The notes under the pieces: generated by a model | What the model saw: the letters and a program-made list of their open reading frames with translations, nothing else | What the model was told of the DNA's origin: nothing | Databases searched by the model: none | From: Chloroflexota bacterium | Lineage (GTDB): Bacteria; Chloroflexota; Anaerolineae; Anaerolineales; Villigracilaceae | DNA length: 64,000 bases | Assembly: GCA_021787595.1 (NCBI GenBank) | Contig: JAJYLQ010000002.1 | Location: 158,543-222,542, forward strand | Direction of reading: 5' to 3' | Made by a program: the position numbers and the translations under genes | In this document: piece after piece, positions 7,794 to 16,294 of the stretch | Layout of the letters: every line of letters starts with the position of its first letter | Numbering within the stretch: position 1 is the stretch's first letter

Positions 7794-10268
7794 TTACGAA
7801 GCGTTTGCTGGCTGTCTGGTTTTACGGACTGCCTGCGCTGTGTGGAAGGTAATCTTATCGGTCTCCACATCCACATCCACCAGAACGGTCGCGCCATTTT
7901 TGAATTTTCCGCTGAGCAGTTCCACCGAAAGCGGACTTTCGACATATTTTTGGATGGCGCGCCGCAGCGGCCGCGCACCGAATGCCGGGTCATAACCTTC
8001 CTTGGCAAGCCATTTGCGCGCTGATTCAGTCAGCTCGACTTTGATGCCATATTCGTTCAATCGGTCCTGCACTTCCTTTATCTGCAGATCAACGATCCGC
8101 TCCATCTCTTCGAGCGAGAGCGGCGAGAACATGATGATCTCGTCAATGCGGTTCAGAAATTCGGGACGGAACGTACCCTTGAGCGCCTTCTCGATCTTAT
8201 CGTGGGATTCGCGTTCCTCGTTATCTGACTTTTGCTGGAGAAAGCCGAGGCTGCCGCTCTTTCGAACGTATTCAGTGCCGAGGTTCGAAGTCATGATCAG
8301 AATCGTGTTGCGAAAGTCCACCACGTTGCCCTGACCATCCGTCATGCGGCCATCGTCGAGGATCTGCAGGAGCGCGTTCCAGACTTCGGGATGGGCCTTC
8401 TCGATTTCGTCGAACAGCACGACTCGATACGGGCGGCGGCGGACGGCTTCCGTCAATTGACCGCCTTCCTCGTAACCGACGTAACCGGGAGGCGCGCCGA
8501 ACAAACGCGAGACGGTGTGCTGCTCGCGATATTCCGACATATCCACGCGTACCAGCGCGTCTTCATCGTCGAACATGAACCAGGCCAGCGCCTTTGCCAG
8601 TTCGGTCTTGCCCACGCCGGATGGACCGATGAAGATGAACGAGCCGATTGGACGCGACGGATCTTTCAGGCCCGAACGCGCGCGGCGGATCGCGTCCGAA
8701 ATCGCATGGATGGCTTCATTTTGTCCGATGATGCGCTCGTGCAGGCGCTCTTCCATCTGCAGGAGTTTCTGCGACTCGCTTTCCATCATCTGGCTGACCG
8801 GAATGCCCGTCCACTGATGAACCACCTCGGCAATATCATTGACGTCAACCACCTCGTCGAGCTGGTGTTCCGCTTCCCATTTATCGCGTTTGGCATGGTA
8901 TTCGTCGTCCCTGCGTAAGCGCTCCACTTTGATCTCGGCCGCGCGCTGATAATCGCGCGAGTTGGATGCTGCGTCCTCTTCCGCCTGCAGGCGGTCGAGC
9001 TCGGCTTTCATTTCCTTCAAATCCTGCGGCATGGAATAAAGCGCCACGCGCAATTTGGCGGCAGCTTCATCCATCAGGTCAATCGCTTTGTCCGGCAGGC
9101 GGCGGTCGGTGACATAACGGTCCGCGAGGCGCGCCGCGGCCACCAGCGCTTCATCCGCAAAGCGGACTTTGTGATGGGCTTCATAACGATCGCGCAGACC
9201 CTGCAGCATCTTGATCGTATCGTCCACGCTCGGCTCCTCGACGTAAATCGGCGCAAAGCGTCGTTCGAGGGCCGCGTCCTTTTCGATATATTTGTGATAT
9301 TCGTCCAGCGTGGTCGCGCCGATGGTCTGCAGTTCGCCGCGCGCCAATGCCGGTTTGAGCATGTTCGACGCGTCCATCGCGCCTTGCGCCGCGCCCGCGC
9401 CGACGACGGTGTGCAATTCGTCAATCATCATGATGATCTCGCCCTGCGCGCGCTGGACTTCTTCGATCACGGCCTTGAGCCGCTCTTCGAATTCGCCGCG
9501 GAAACGCGAGCCGGCAATCATCGCGCCCAGATCGAGCGCCACAACTTTTTTGCCGGAGAGAATCTCCGGCACGTCATTGGATGCAATTTTCTGGGCCAAT
9601 CCTTCGACGATGGCCGTCTTTCCGACGCCTGCTTCGCCAATCAGCACAGGATTATTCTTCGTGCGGCGCGAAAGGATTTGGATCAGGCGCAGGATTTCGT
9701 TATCGCGTCCGATGACGGGATCCAGCTTGCCTTCCCGCGCGAGCTGCGTTAAGTCACGCGAATATTTTTCGAGCGTGCGGTAACGCGTCTCGGCCTGCGG
9801 GTCGGTGACGCGCTGTCCGCCGCGCAGATCCTGGATCGCATCGTAGACGCGGTCGCGGGTCAGGCCGGCAGATTCGAGAATGCGCGCCGCGGGCGTATTT
9901 CGTTCGGTCAAAATCGCAAGGAAAATATGCTCGGTGGAAATGTATTCATCCTTGAGCCGGTTGGCTTCCTCGTTCGCCAGGTCAATGATCCGCTTGACGC
10001 GCGGCGTGATGAAAATCTGTCCCGCGCCGCCGCCGAAGATGTTGGCTTTCGGGCTGGCGCGCAGCGTCGCATCGAGGCGCTCCACGAGCGCGTCGGGACT
10101 CACATTCAATTTTTCGAGAATTTGGGGAATGACGCCGCCCGGTTGTTCGATCAGCGCCAGCAAAATGTGCTCGGTATCGATCTGGTTATGGCCGTAGCGC
10201 TGGATGATTTCCGCCGCGCGCTGGGCAGCTTCCTGGGCACGTTCCGTAAATCGGTCAAATCGCATCAT
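7794..10268 (-). CDS. clpC: ATP-dependent Clp protease ATPase subunit ClpC
   Basis: An 824-residue Hsp100 unfoldase that feeds substrates to ClpP. Two Clp-N repeats ([14 protein letters not shown]... and [10 protein letters not shown]...) fill residues 1-150. The first AAA+ module has Walker A GEAGVGKT, then a linker with the UVR-like segment [20 protein letters not shown] that separates ClpC from ClpB. The second AAA+ module has Walker [14 protein letters not shown] nine bases upstream fits the first of two adjacent Met codons. A terminator lies downstream and a TATAAT box 55 bases upstream. No ctsR, mcsA or mcsB genes are adjacent. Confidence 0.94.
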   Translation of the reverse strand: MMRFDRFTERAQEAAQRAAEIIQRYGHNQIDTEHILLALIEQPGGVIPQILEKLNVSPDALVERLDATLRASPKANIFGGGAGQIFITPRVKRIIDLANEEANRLKDEYISTEHIFLAILTERNTPAARILESAGLTRDRVYDAIQDLRGGQRVTDPQAETRYRTLEKYSRDLTQLAREGKLDPVIGRDNEILRLIQILSRRTKNNPVLIGEAGVGKTAIVEGLAQKIASNDVPEILSGKKVVALDLGAMIAGSRFRGEFEERLKAVIEEVQRAQGEIIMMIDELHTVVGAGAAQGAMDASNMLKPALARGELQTIGATTLDEYHKYIEKDAALERRFAPIYVEEPSVDDTIKMLQGLRDRYEAHHKVRFADEALVAAARLADRYVTDRRLPDKAIDLMDEAAAKLRVALYSMPQDLKEMKAELDRLQAEEDAASNSRDYQRAAEIKVERLRRDDEYHAKRDKWEAEHQLDEVVDVNDIAEVVHQWTGIPVSQMMESESQKLLQMEERLHERIIGQNEAIHAISDAIRRARSGLKDPSRPIGSFIFIGPSGVGKTELAKALAWFMFDDEDALVRVDMSEYREQHTVSRLFGAPPGYVGYEEGGQLTEAVRRRPYRVVLFDEIEKAHPEVWNALLQILDDGRMTDGQGNVVDFRNTILIMTSNLGTEYVRKSGSLGFLQQKSDNEERESHDKIEKALKGTFRPEFLNRIDEIIMFSPLSLEEMERIVDLQIKEVQDRLNEYGIKVELTESARKWLAKEGYDPAFGARPLRRAIQKYVESPLSVELLSGKFKNGATVLVDVDVETDKITFHTAQAVRKTRQPANAS

Positions 10269-10322
10269 AGTTAAAATCCTCCGCCGGGGTGTTTTTCACC
10301 CCTGCCAATAGAGACATGGCGC

Positions 10323-10328
10323 ATTATA
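10323..10328 (-). promoter_or_regulatory. Probable -10 box for clpC
   Basis: TATAAT on the minus strand, 55 bases before the clpC start. No good -35 hexamer and no CIRCE or CtsR operator is seen. The rest of the gap 10269-10553 shows no gene. Confidence 0.45.
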
Positions 10329-10553
10329 ACAAAGTCGCGTCGGCGAATTATCTAAAGGGCGTTAGAGTTCTGTAAAATCTCGCAGCATTGGACCGCATCC
10401 AAAATTACGAGAATCGGAAATTCCATCCGCAGATCACCCAGATTTCGCCGATTTTTTCTCCCAATTTGCGCCATCTGCAAAATCGGTGGACTACTCCGGG
10501 TAAGGTCCGTTGAAATTCCGGGCCGGATTTGTGTTTTGGACGGCGATCGGAGC

Positions 10554-10559
10554 TATAAT
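10554..10559 (+). promoter_or_regulatory. -10 box placed for a leaderless transcript
   Basis: TATAAT ends 7 bases before the ATG at 10567 and no Shine-Dalgarno sequence lies between them. Transcription would begin at or next to the start codon. Confidence 0.5.
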
Positions 10560-10566
10560 ACACGCA

Positions 10567-11556
10567 ATGGCTTCCATTAGCGTTCAGGTGCATGCTTCCT
10601 CGCCAACCAGTCCGGTGCGGCCGATGAACGTTCTGCGCGACCTGCCGCAGGTGGCGGATTTGATCGAGCTGTGCTTTTCGTCCACAATGGACGAAGACGG
10701 CCAATCGTTCCTGCAAGAGATGCGCCGCGCCAGCCGGGACAATAATTTTTTGCGCTGGGCGGGCCAGGTGGTGGACAGTGCCTCCCTGCCGATGACCGGT
10801 TTCGTGTGGGAGGAAAATGGCAGGGTCGTTGGAAATGCCAGCCTCATCCCGCAAAATTTCAAGGGCCGAAGAATATTGATGATCGCCAACGTCGCAACGC
10901 ACCCGGATTTTCGGCGGCGCGGCATTGGACGCGCGTTGACCGGACGCGCCCTGCAGCACGCGCGGCAAAAAGGCGCAAAGGAAATCTGGCTCCACGTCCG
11001 CGAAGATAACCCAACTGCGATCAAGATCTACGAAGATTTGGGATTCGTCGAGCGCGCCCGGCGGACGACCTATTATTCCACGCCGAACGCGCTGCTCCAA
11101 ACGGTTCAAGACGGGACCTCGAAGCGGGTGACCGTTTCCAAACCGAATCTACGCGATTGGCCGCTCCAACGCAAATGGCTGGGGCGGGCGCATCCTGATG
11201 AATTGAACTGGTACTCGCGCTGGGATTGGGATGAACTCGGCCCGGGACTCTGGAATTTTCTGCGCCGCTCGGTGGTCGAATTCGATGTGCGGCAATGGGC
11301 AGCAGCGCAGGATGGCAGACTGCTGGCAACCGTCAGTTGGATGCCGTCCATGCGCGCCTCGAATTCGCTGTGGGCCGCCGCAAGGCCCAATGCCGACGCG
11401 CCCGGCCTGACGTCCGCGCTGGAGGCTGCGCGGAGCGAGCTGACCCATTATCGCAAGCTCGTTGTCGAATATCCATCCGGTGAGATGACGGATGCAATTC
11501 AGTCCGCGGGTTTCATTCCATTCCGCACATTGATCTGGATGCGCGCAACCTCGTGA
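10567..11556 (+). CDS. Tandem GNAT-fold acetyltransferase
   Basis: A 329-residue protein. The N-terminal half is a full GNAT domain with acetyl-CoA motif VATHPDFRRRGIGRALT and the downstream DNPTAIKIYEDLGF motif. The C-terminal half (about residues 180-325) repeats the fold in degenerate form (LLATVSWM, LEAARSEL, MTDAIQSAGFIPFRTLIWM) without the glycine-rich motif. The start is set by the TATAAT seven bases upstream; the frame is open to a TTG at 10510, which would place the promoter inside the gene. Target unknown. Confidence 0.85.
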   Translation: MASISVQVHASSPTSPVRPMNVLRDLPQVADLIELCFSSTMDEDGQSFLQEMRRASRDNNFLRWAGQVVDSASLPMTGFVWEENGRVVGNASLIPQNFKGRRILMIANVATHPDFRRRGIGRALTGRALQHARQKGAKEIWLHVREDNPTAIKIYEDLGFVERARRTTYYSTPNALLQTVQDGTSKRVTVSKPNLRDWPLQRKWLGRAHPDELNWYSRWDWDELGPGLWNFLRRSVVEFDVRQWAAAQDGRLLATVSWMPSMRASNSLWAAARPNADAPGLTSALEAARSELTHYRKLVVEYPSGEMTDAIQSAGFIPFRTLIWMRATS

Positions 11557-11650
11557 TTCATTATGCGTATTCACTCTCGAAAGGTGAAAGCGCGGGGCAG
11601 GATAATATCCCGCCCTGCGAAGCAGATTGACATCGAAAGGAGAACGCACA

Positions 11651-12028
11651 ATGACTCGATTTATTCTTCGCTGGATCATCAATGCGGTGGCAATCTTTCT
11701 TGCCATTCGTTTCGTTCCCGGTATTTCATTTCAAAGCGGCTGGCTGGGAATCATCTGGCTGGCTTTGATCTTCGGGCTGGTAAACGCCTTCGTCCGGCCC
11801 TTGTTGAAGATCATGACCTGCCCGTTGATCATCCTGACGCTCGGCTTGTTCACCCTGCTCATCAACACGTTCCTGTTCTGGCTGACCGGGCAGATCGGCC
11901 AGGCTTTCGGAATCGTCATCACGATCAATGGCTTCTGGCCCGCATTCCTGGGCGCGTTGGTCGTGAGCATCGTCAGCGTTGTTTTGACGCTGGTGTTGAA
12001 GGATGAGATGAAAGGTTCGCGAAAATAG
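11651..12028 (+). CDS. Phage holin family 4-TM membrane protein (PF04020 type)
   Basis: A 125-residue protein with four hydrophobic segments and the family signatures ILRWIINAVAIFLAIRFVPG, LVNAFVRPLLKIMTCPLIILTLGL and INTFLFWLTGQI. Despite the family name, chromosomal members are ordinary small membrane proteins of unknown role. AGGAG at 11638-11642 fits the ATG at 11651. It ends in a strong terminator and is probably a single-gene unit. Confidence 0.88.
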   Translation: MTRFILRWIINAVAIFLAIRFVPGISFQSGWLGIIWLALIFGLVNAFVRPLLKIMTCPLIILTLGLFTLLINTFLFWLTGQIGQAFGIVITINGFWPAFLGALVVSIVSVVLTLVLKDEMKGSRK

Positions 12029-12048
12029 CAGCGCTTGAAAATTAGGGA

Positions 12049-12078
12049 ACGGGTCACAAATTTCTGTGACCCGTTTTT
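12049..12078 (+). terminator. Rho-independent terminator after the holin-family gene
   Basis: Perfect 10-bp stem ACGGGTCACA/TGTGACCCGT with a 6-base loop, followed by TTTT. Confidence 0.85.
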
Positions 12079-12104
12079 GGATTGACTTATGAGCACAAAA
12101 AACA

Positions 12105-12326
12105 GTGCGCCCCTGCATTGACAACACAGACCGCGAGGCCTCCCTTATCCCAAGAAAGATTCATGGGGTCATCCCCGGCCCGCGCGTGGAGAAGGATGAC
12201 TTCATCCGCGTGATTGATGAGAGCGGCGAAGATCATCTTTATCACATCGGTCATTTCGTATGGATTCGCTTGTCGGCGGAGGCAGAAAAGGCTTTGATCG
12301 CGGCGCAAATAATCTTCCGATTTTAA
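12105..12326 (+). CDS. Small conserved protein with CIDN / RVIDESGEDHLY pattern
   Basis: A 73-residue protein from a GTG start. The pattern CIDNTDREASLIPRKIHGVI, then a gap, then FIRVIDESGEDHLYHIGHFVWIRL and a short helix follows a small uncharacterised bacterial family (CIDN..SL..GK.Y.V...RVIDESGEDYLYP..F). No Shine-Dalgarno sequence is visible. An ATG at 12088 is out of frame by one base, so either the GTG is used or the 5' end is damaged. Function unknown. Confidence 0.6.
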   Translation: MRPCIDNTDREASLIPRKIHGVIPGPRVEKDDFIRVIDESGEDHLYHIGHFVWIRLSAEAEKALIAAQIIFRF

Positions 12327-12617
12327 GATGGATTTTTACCTTTAGGCGGTCAATTTCGCGATTGACTCGGTTGAATTTATTGCTGATTTAAAGTGCCTTC
12401 GTTCATAGACCCTCACTTGTCCTTAATTGCTCATCCATGGTCAAACCATAGCGCGGAATTTCCTGTGTGACGTTATGCCCAAAGCTTGATTCGACTTTAT
12501 AGTATTACCCTGCGAAAACCATATCCGCCGCGAAGATTTTGTAGCGCAATATTTATATCGCCTTTGGCTGCGGAATGAATTCCGCGCCACGTTTTGTGCT
12601 GCATCATCGCGCAGCGG

Positions 12618-12623
12618 TATAAT
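12618..12623 (+). promoter_or_regulatory. -10 box placed for a leaderless transcript
   Basis: TATAAT ends 7 bases before the ATG at 12631, with no ribosome binding site between. This repeats the arrangement at 10554. The gap 12327-12617 shows nothing else recognisable. Confidence 0.5.
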
Positions 12624-12630
12624 CTTTTCC

Positions 12631-13965
12631 ATGTCCAAACGTCTTACCGGTATTCTTGCCGTGCCTGTGCTGGTTGTCCTTGCGATCGGCGTGTATTACA
12701 TTCCGCCGGTGCATGAACGCCTCGCCTGGCGTCTCGATGACTTCCGCACGCGCGTCATCTATTATTTCAGACCGCCCGATCAAGCCGTCTTCCTCCCGGA
12801 AATCTCGCAACAGGTTGCGATCGATTCCATCGTCCAGGCGACGATGCAGGCGTATTCGACAGCGCAGGCGATTTCATTGACGCCGACTCCGTTACCAGGT
12901 CCGACCGCGACGCCCACGCTCACGCCGGAACCGTTACCGGCCACCGTTTCCTTGAGCGGAGTCAAATACGAGGACCAGTTCAACCGCTGGAATTATTGCG
13001 GTCCCGCAAATTTTGCGATGGCGCTAACGTTCTGGGGCTGGGACGGCAACCGCGATGTGATCGGCAAAGCCGTCATGCCGGGCAACACGGGCAAGAATGG
13101 CCTGCCCGCCAACATGGACAAGAACGTGATGCCGTATGAACTTCAGGATTATATTTCGGCGAACGTGCCGAATATGTCTTCGGTCCTGCGCTACGGCGGC
13201 GACATGGATGTGGTCAAGCGGTTGGTTGCCGGCGGCTTCCCGGTCATTGCAGAAAAAGGCGAGTACCAGCGCGATACCACCGGCAGTCTCAGTTGGATGG
13301 GACATTATCAATTCATCACCGGCTACGATGACACGGCGCAAACGCTTCTGATCCAGGACACCTATTTGGACGGCCCGAATTTCCGTGTTGCGTACGATAA
13401 ATTCATGACCGACTGGCGCAGCTTCAATGATGTCTTTGTCGTGGTTTATCCAACAGATCGCGAATCGCAAGTGATGTCCCTGCTCGGCCCCTACGCCGAC
13501 GAAAAATGGGCGCTGGATCACGCGCTGCAAGTTGCGACCGCTGATTCGCAAACGCTCACCGGCGTTGACCGGTTCTTTGCGTGGTTCGACATCGGTACGA
13601 GTCACGTGGCTTTGCAGGAATATGCGGACGCGGCTTCCGCGTACGATTATGCTTTCCAGCTTTATGCCAATCTTCCCGCCGATTACGCAACGCGTCCGTG
13701 GCGCATGATGTGGTACCAGACCGGCCCATACTTTGCGTATTTCTATTCCAATCGTTATCAGGATGTGATCAATCTGGCGAATATCACATTGACGTACAAC
13801 ATCACCAAACCTGTTTTGGAAGAAAGCCTCTACTGGCGCGGCCGCGCGGAGGCTGTCACTGGCAATCCGCAAGCCGCGATCAGGGATTATCGCGCCGCGC
13901 TGGTCGTGCATCAAAACTATCCGCCTGCGGTTCAGGGATTGCAGGATTTGGGAGTGAGTCCGTAG
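12631..13965 (+). CDS. C39-like cysteine protease with TPR tail, membrane-anchored
   Basis: A 444-residue protein. It has an N-terminal hydrophobic anchor (residues 5-25), a Pro/Thr linker (TPTPLPGPTATPTLTPEP), and a papain-like C39 peptidase domain with catalytic Cys in RWNYCGPANFAM and catalytic His/Asp in MGHYQFITGYDD. The C-terminal 150 residues are TPR-like helices. The domain probably faces outward. With no ABC exporter nearby, a role in cell-wall or extracellular peptide processing is more likely than bacteriocin leader cleavage. Its stop codon lies within the first unit of the repeat array that begins at 13962. Confidence 0.85.
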   Translation: MSKRLTGILAVPVLVVLAIGVYYIPPVHERLAWRLDDFRTRVIYYFRPPDQAVFLPEISQQVAIDSIVQATMQAYSTAQAISLTPTPLPGPTATPTLTPEPLPATVSLSGVKYEDQFNRWNYCGPANFAMALTFWGWDGNRDVIGKAVMPGNTGKNGLPANMDKNVMPYELQDYISANVPNMSSVLRYGGDMDVVKRLVAGGFPVIAEKGEYQRDTTGSLSWMGHYQFITGYDDTAQTLLIQDTYLDGPNFRVAYDKFMTDWRSFNDVFVVVYPTDRESQVMSLLGPYADEKWALDHALQVATADSQTLTGVDRFFAWFDIGTSHVALQEYADAASAYDYAFQLYANLPADYATRPWRMMWYQTGPYFAYFYSNRYQDVINLANITLTYNITKPVLEESLYWRGRAEAVTGNPQAAIRDYRAALVVHQNYPPAVQGLQDLGVSP

Positions 13966-14009
13966 TTGAGTAGTTATGTAGCTCGATAGTTACATAGTTT
14001 GATGGTTTG
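13962..14009 (+). repeat. Left array of 8-bp units flanking four-helix-bundle gene 1
   Basis: Six contiguous 8-bp units of consensus RTAGTTNN: GTAGTTGA, GTAGTTAT, GTAGCTCG, ATAGTTAC, ATAGTTTG, ATGGTTTG. The matching array at 14581-14628 is in inverted orientation, so the pair brackets the gene at 14027-14587. The first unit contains the stop codon of the C39-like gene. Confidence 0.9.
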
Positions 14010-14026
14010 TTGGAGGAGGAGAGAGC

Positions 14027-14587
14027 ATGGCTAAGATTGAACGTTTTGAAGATTTGCAAAGCTGGCAAAAGTCGCGCCAGCTCGCGAATTCAATTTATGA
14101 CTTAACTGAATGTCAAAGATTTGCCAAAGATTTTCATCTTCGTGGACAAATTCAGGACGCGGCGGGATCGGTCATGCACAACGTCGCCGAAGGTTTTGAT
14201 GCCGGAACCAATCTCAAATTCATTCGCTTTCTCAAGATCGCAAGGCGTTCGGCAAGTGAAGTTCAATCTGAACTTTATTTAGTATTACAGCGCAAAGTTA
14301 GAGTTTTGAGGGTTCTGCTCATGGCTTTTCTACCGTTTTCGCCCTCATCCCCACCCCTTCCCCCGAATGGGGAAGGGAGTCTCCTCTCCCTTTGGGAGAG
14401 GGAAAGGGTGAGGGAGAATTGGCAGGGAACGATTGCTCGACCTTGCGCTGTAATGTTAGCACTCGACCGTAATTACATCAACCAAAATGAACTTGATTCG
14501 GCTTACAATTTGGCTACTGAAACCAAACGCCTCATCAACGGCATGATTGCCTGCCTGCGAAAATCCAAACGTTCCACCACTACCTAA
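14027..14587 (+). CDS. Four-helix-bundle (S23/IVP) protein carrying an in-frame MITE
   Basis: A member of the four-helix-bundle family first seen in 23S rRNA intervening sequences (FEDLQSWQKSRQLAN, GQIQDAAGSVMHNVAEGF, LKIARRSASEVQSELYL). A 171-bp MITE is inserted after ...SELYL. With two flanking bases and the 4-bp TTAG duplication it adds 177 bp, exactly 59 codons without a stop. Removing it gives SELYL-ALDRNYINQNEL, the normal family sequence into helix 4. GGAGGAGGAG precedes the ATG. The 186-residue product is probably altered in the loop before helix 4. The normal function of the family is unknown. Confidence 0.88.
   Translation: MAKIERFEDLQSWQKSRQLANSIYDLTECQRFAKDFHLRGQIQDAAGSVMHNVAEGFDAGTNLKFIRFLKIARRSASEVQSELYLVLQRKVRVLRVLLMAFLPFSPSSPPLPPNGEGSLLSLWERERVRENWQGTIARPCAVMLALDRNYINQNELDSAYNLATETKRLINGMIACLRKSKRSTTT
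14284..14454 (+). mobile_element. MITE copy 2, inserted in-frame in the four-helix-bundle gene
   Basis: Same 171-bp element as at 7286, same orientation. TTAG target duplications lie at 14279-14282 and 14456-14459. The interrupted reading frame proves the duplication, because deleting one TTAG with the element rejoins a family-consensus coding sequence. Confidence 0.95.
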
Positions 14588-14628
14588 CTACCTAACTACA
14601 AAACTACCGAACTATGAAACTACTCCAC
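14581..14628 (-). repeat. Right array of 8-bp units flanking four-helix-bundle gene 1
   Basis: On the minus strand the units read GTAGTTTC, ATAGTTCG, GTAGTTTT, GTAGTTAG, GTAGTTAG, the same RTAGTTNN consensus as the left array. The array supplies the last codons of the four-helix-bundle gene and contains the start codon of the next gene at 14614. Confidence 0.9.
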
Positions 14629-15891
14629 TTTGCCGACGCCCACATTGACATGGCCAACTATGGCCGACACGATCCCGAAACGGGCTTGCCGCTGCGTGTG
14701 ATCGACTTTCTCAAGTCGCTCGATACGATCGTAGACACCGCCGTCGCCGAAAAAGTGGACATGGTCATCTTCGCGGGCGACGCATACAAAGATCGTTCGC
14801 CTGCGCCGACGTTTCAACGCGAATGGGGCAGGCGCATTATTCGTTTATCGCAGGCAAAGATTCCAACTTTGCTTTTGGTTGGCAATCATGATCTCTCGCC
14901 TGCGGCCGGACGCGCGCACGCGATCCAGGAATTCGACACGCTGCAGGTGCCATACGTCAAAGTGCTGGCAAAGCCTGAGTTATTAAGTCCAAAAGATTTA
15001 TGGGATTTGCCGGTTCAAGTGATTGCCCTGCCATGGATTTCGCGCTCGGGTTTGATGGTGTCCGTGGACACCACCGATACGCCGATCGAAGAAGTTTTCT
15101 CGAACATCGAATCTCGAATATCGGATTTGGTCAGTTCGTGGCTGGATGAAATTGATTCGAGCCTGCCGACCATTTTGACTGCGCACGCGTCCGTGCAGGG
15201 GGCGGCGTTTGGCTCGGAGCGGATGGTCATGCTCGGCGCGGATTTGGTTTTGCCCACGTCGCTGGTGAAGGACGATCGCTGGGATTACGTGGCCCTCGGT
15301 CACATCCACAAACCGCAGGATGTCAACAAAGGCGCGCATCCGCCTGTAATTTATCCTGGCTCTATCGAGCGCGTGGATTTTGGCGAAGCCGCCGATGACC
15401 GCTTCTTCATCGTTGCGGATGTCCAGAGACAAAATACAAAGGTTGAGTGGAGAAAGCTCGCAGGCGCGCGTCCGTTCGTGGAACGGCGAGCCGTTATCCA
15501 ACCCGCGCTGACGACCGAAGGGAGGGTCGAAGCGTCGAATGAGAACGTGACGGAGACTCTGATCGCCGCTTTACCAAAGTCAAAAGATTTGGATGGCGCC
15601 ATCGTCAAGTTGACCGTCGAATATCCACGCGAATATGATTCGTTGATTGATGAAGCCGCGTTGCGAAAATACGCGGAAAAAGCGTTTGAATTTCATTTGG
15701 TCAAACGCCCGCAAATAGAGGCGCGCATCCGCCTGCCCGCCGGTCAAACCGTCAGCAGTCTTTCCCCGCTCGATTTGCTGGATCAATACTGGCGCGCCGC
15801 GCACACCGATCCATCCGACGCAGAGGCATTACAAAAACTGGCTCGTGAAATTCTGGCGAACAGTAACGAAAACAGTGAGGGAGCGTTATAA
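14614..15891 (+). CDS. SbcD/Mre11-type DNA repair exonuclease
   Basis: A 425-residue calcineurin-like nuclease. Metal motifs appear in order: FADAHID, IFAGDAYKD, LLVGNHDLS, ILTAHASVQG and LGHIHKPQ. A C-terminal capping region of about 150 residues follows. SbcD works with an SbcC/Rad50 ATPase on DNA ends and hairpins, but no sbcC gene is next to it here. The start codon lies inside the right repeat array and no clear ribosome binding site is visible, so expression may have changed when the cassette arrived. Confidence 0.88.
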   Translation: MKLLHFADAHIDMANYGRHDPETGLPLRVIDFLKSLDTIVDTAVAEKVDMVIFAGDAYKDRSPAPTFQREWGRRIIRLSQAKIPTLLLVGNHDLSPAAGRAHAIQEFDTLQVPYVKVLAKPELLSPKDLWDLPVQVIALPWISRSGLMVSVDTTDTPIEEVFSNIESRISDLVSSWLDEIDSSLPTILTAHASVQGAAFGSERMVMLGADLVLPTSLVKDDRWDYVALGHIHKPQDVNKGAHPPVIYPGSIERVDFGEAADDRFFIVADVQRQNTKVEWRKLAGARPFVERRAVIQPALTTEGRVEASNENVTETLIAALPKSKDLDGAIVKLTVEYPREYDSLIDEAALRKYAEKAFEFHLVKRPQIEARIRLPAGQTVSSLSPLDLLDQYWRAAHTDPSDAEALQKLAREILANSNENSEGAL

Positions 15892-15935
15892 CTTAAGGCA
15901 AGTTTCGACGACCTTATAAATAAGGAGAAACCAAA

Positions 15936-16088
15936 ATGAAACTCAATAAAAACCTTGCGATGATTTTACTGGCAATTTATTTGATATTGGCTGGCCTGGA
16001 AGGCCTCGGCGTTGAATTTAGCTTTCTGCATATCATCACCGCGATCTGTGCGCTGGCCGCAGGCATCCTGTTTTTGATTAATCGTTAG
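15936..16088 (+). CDS. Small two-helix membrane protein (50 aa)
   Basis: A 50-residue protein with two hydrophobic segments (AMILLAIYLILAGLEGLG and FLHIITAICALAAGILFLI) separated by a short turn. AAGGAG at 15922-15927 is well spaced from the ATG, and a strong terminator follows 12 bases after the stop. These two signals support a real gene. Function unknown. Confidence 0.8.
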   Translation: MKLNKNLAMILLAIYLILAGLEGLGVEFSFLHIITAICALAAGILFLINR

Positions 16089-16100
16089 CCGATGATCGAG

Positions 16101-16136
16101 ATACAGCCCCGCGAATTTCGCGGGGCTGTATCTTTT
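16101..16136 (+). terminator. Rho-independent terminator after the 50-aa gene
   Basis: Perfect 15-bp stem (ATACAGCCCCGCGAA and its complement) around one base, followed by CTTTTT. Confidence 0.9.
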
Positions 16137-16178
16137 TATTTGACACAGTGTTTTCCCTCCTGTAAACTTCATGGTAAG

Positions 16179-16256
16179 AATGTCACTCGGTGCCTTGCCC
16201 TGAGGGAGTGGCGCTGAAGGCGCCACGAAGTCGAAGGGGAAGCGAAGAGTGGCATG
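16179..16256. repeat. Dispersed palindromic repeat, diverged copy
   Basis: A TGTCACT...AGTGGCA imperfect hairpin containing GTGGCGCTGAAGGCGCCAC. It resembles the TGTCATTCTGAG repeats at 7491 and 59109. Confidence 0.55.
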
Positions 16257-16294
16257 GTATTTTCTAATCTGATTCATTGGAAAGGGATTTCGGT

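Noticed and set aside
8232..9783. Long open frames opposite clpC
   Set aside because: They have no family features and follow the third-position GC pattern of clpC, so they are mirror frames.
13962..14628. CRISPR array
   Set aside because: Units are 8 bp, contiguous and without spacers, and no cas genes are near.
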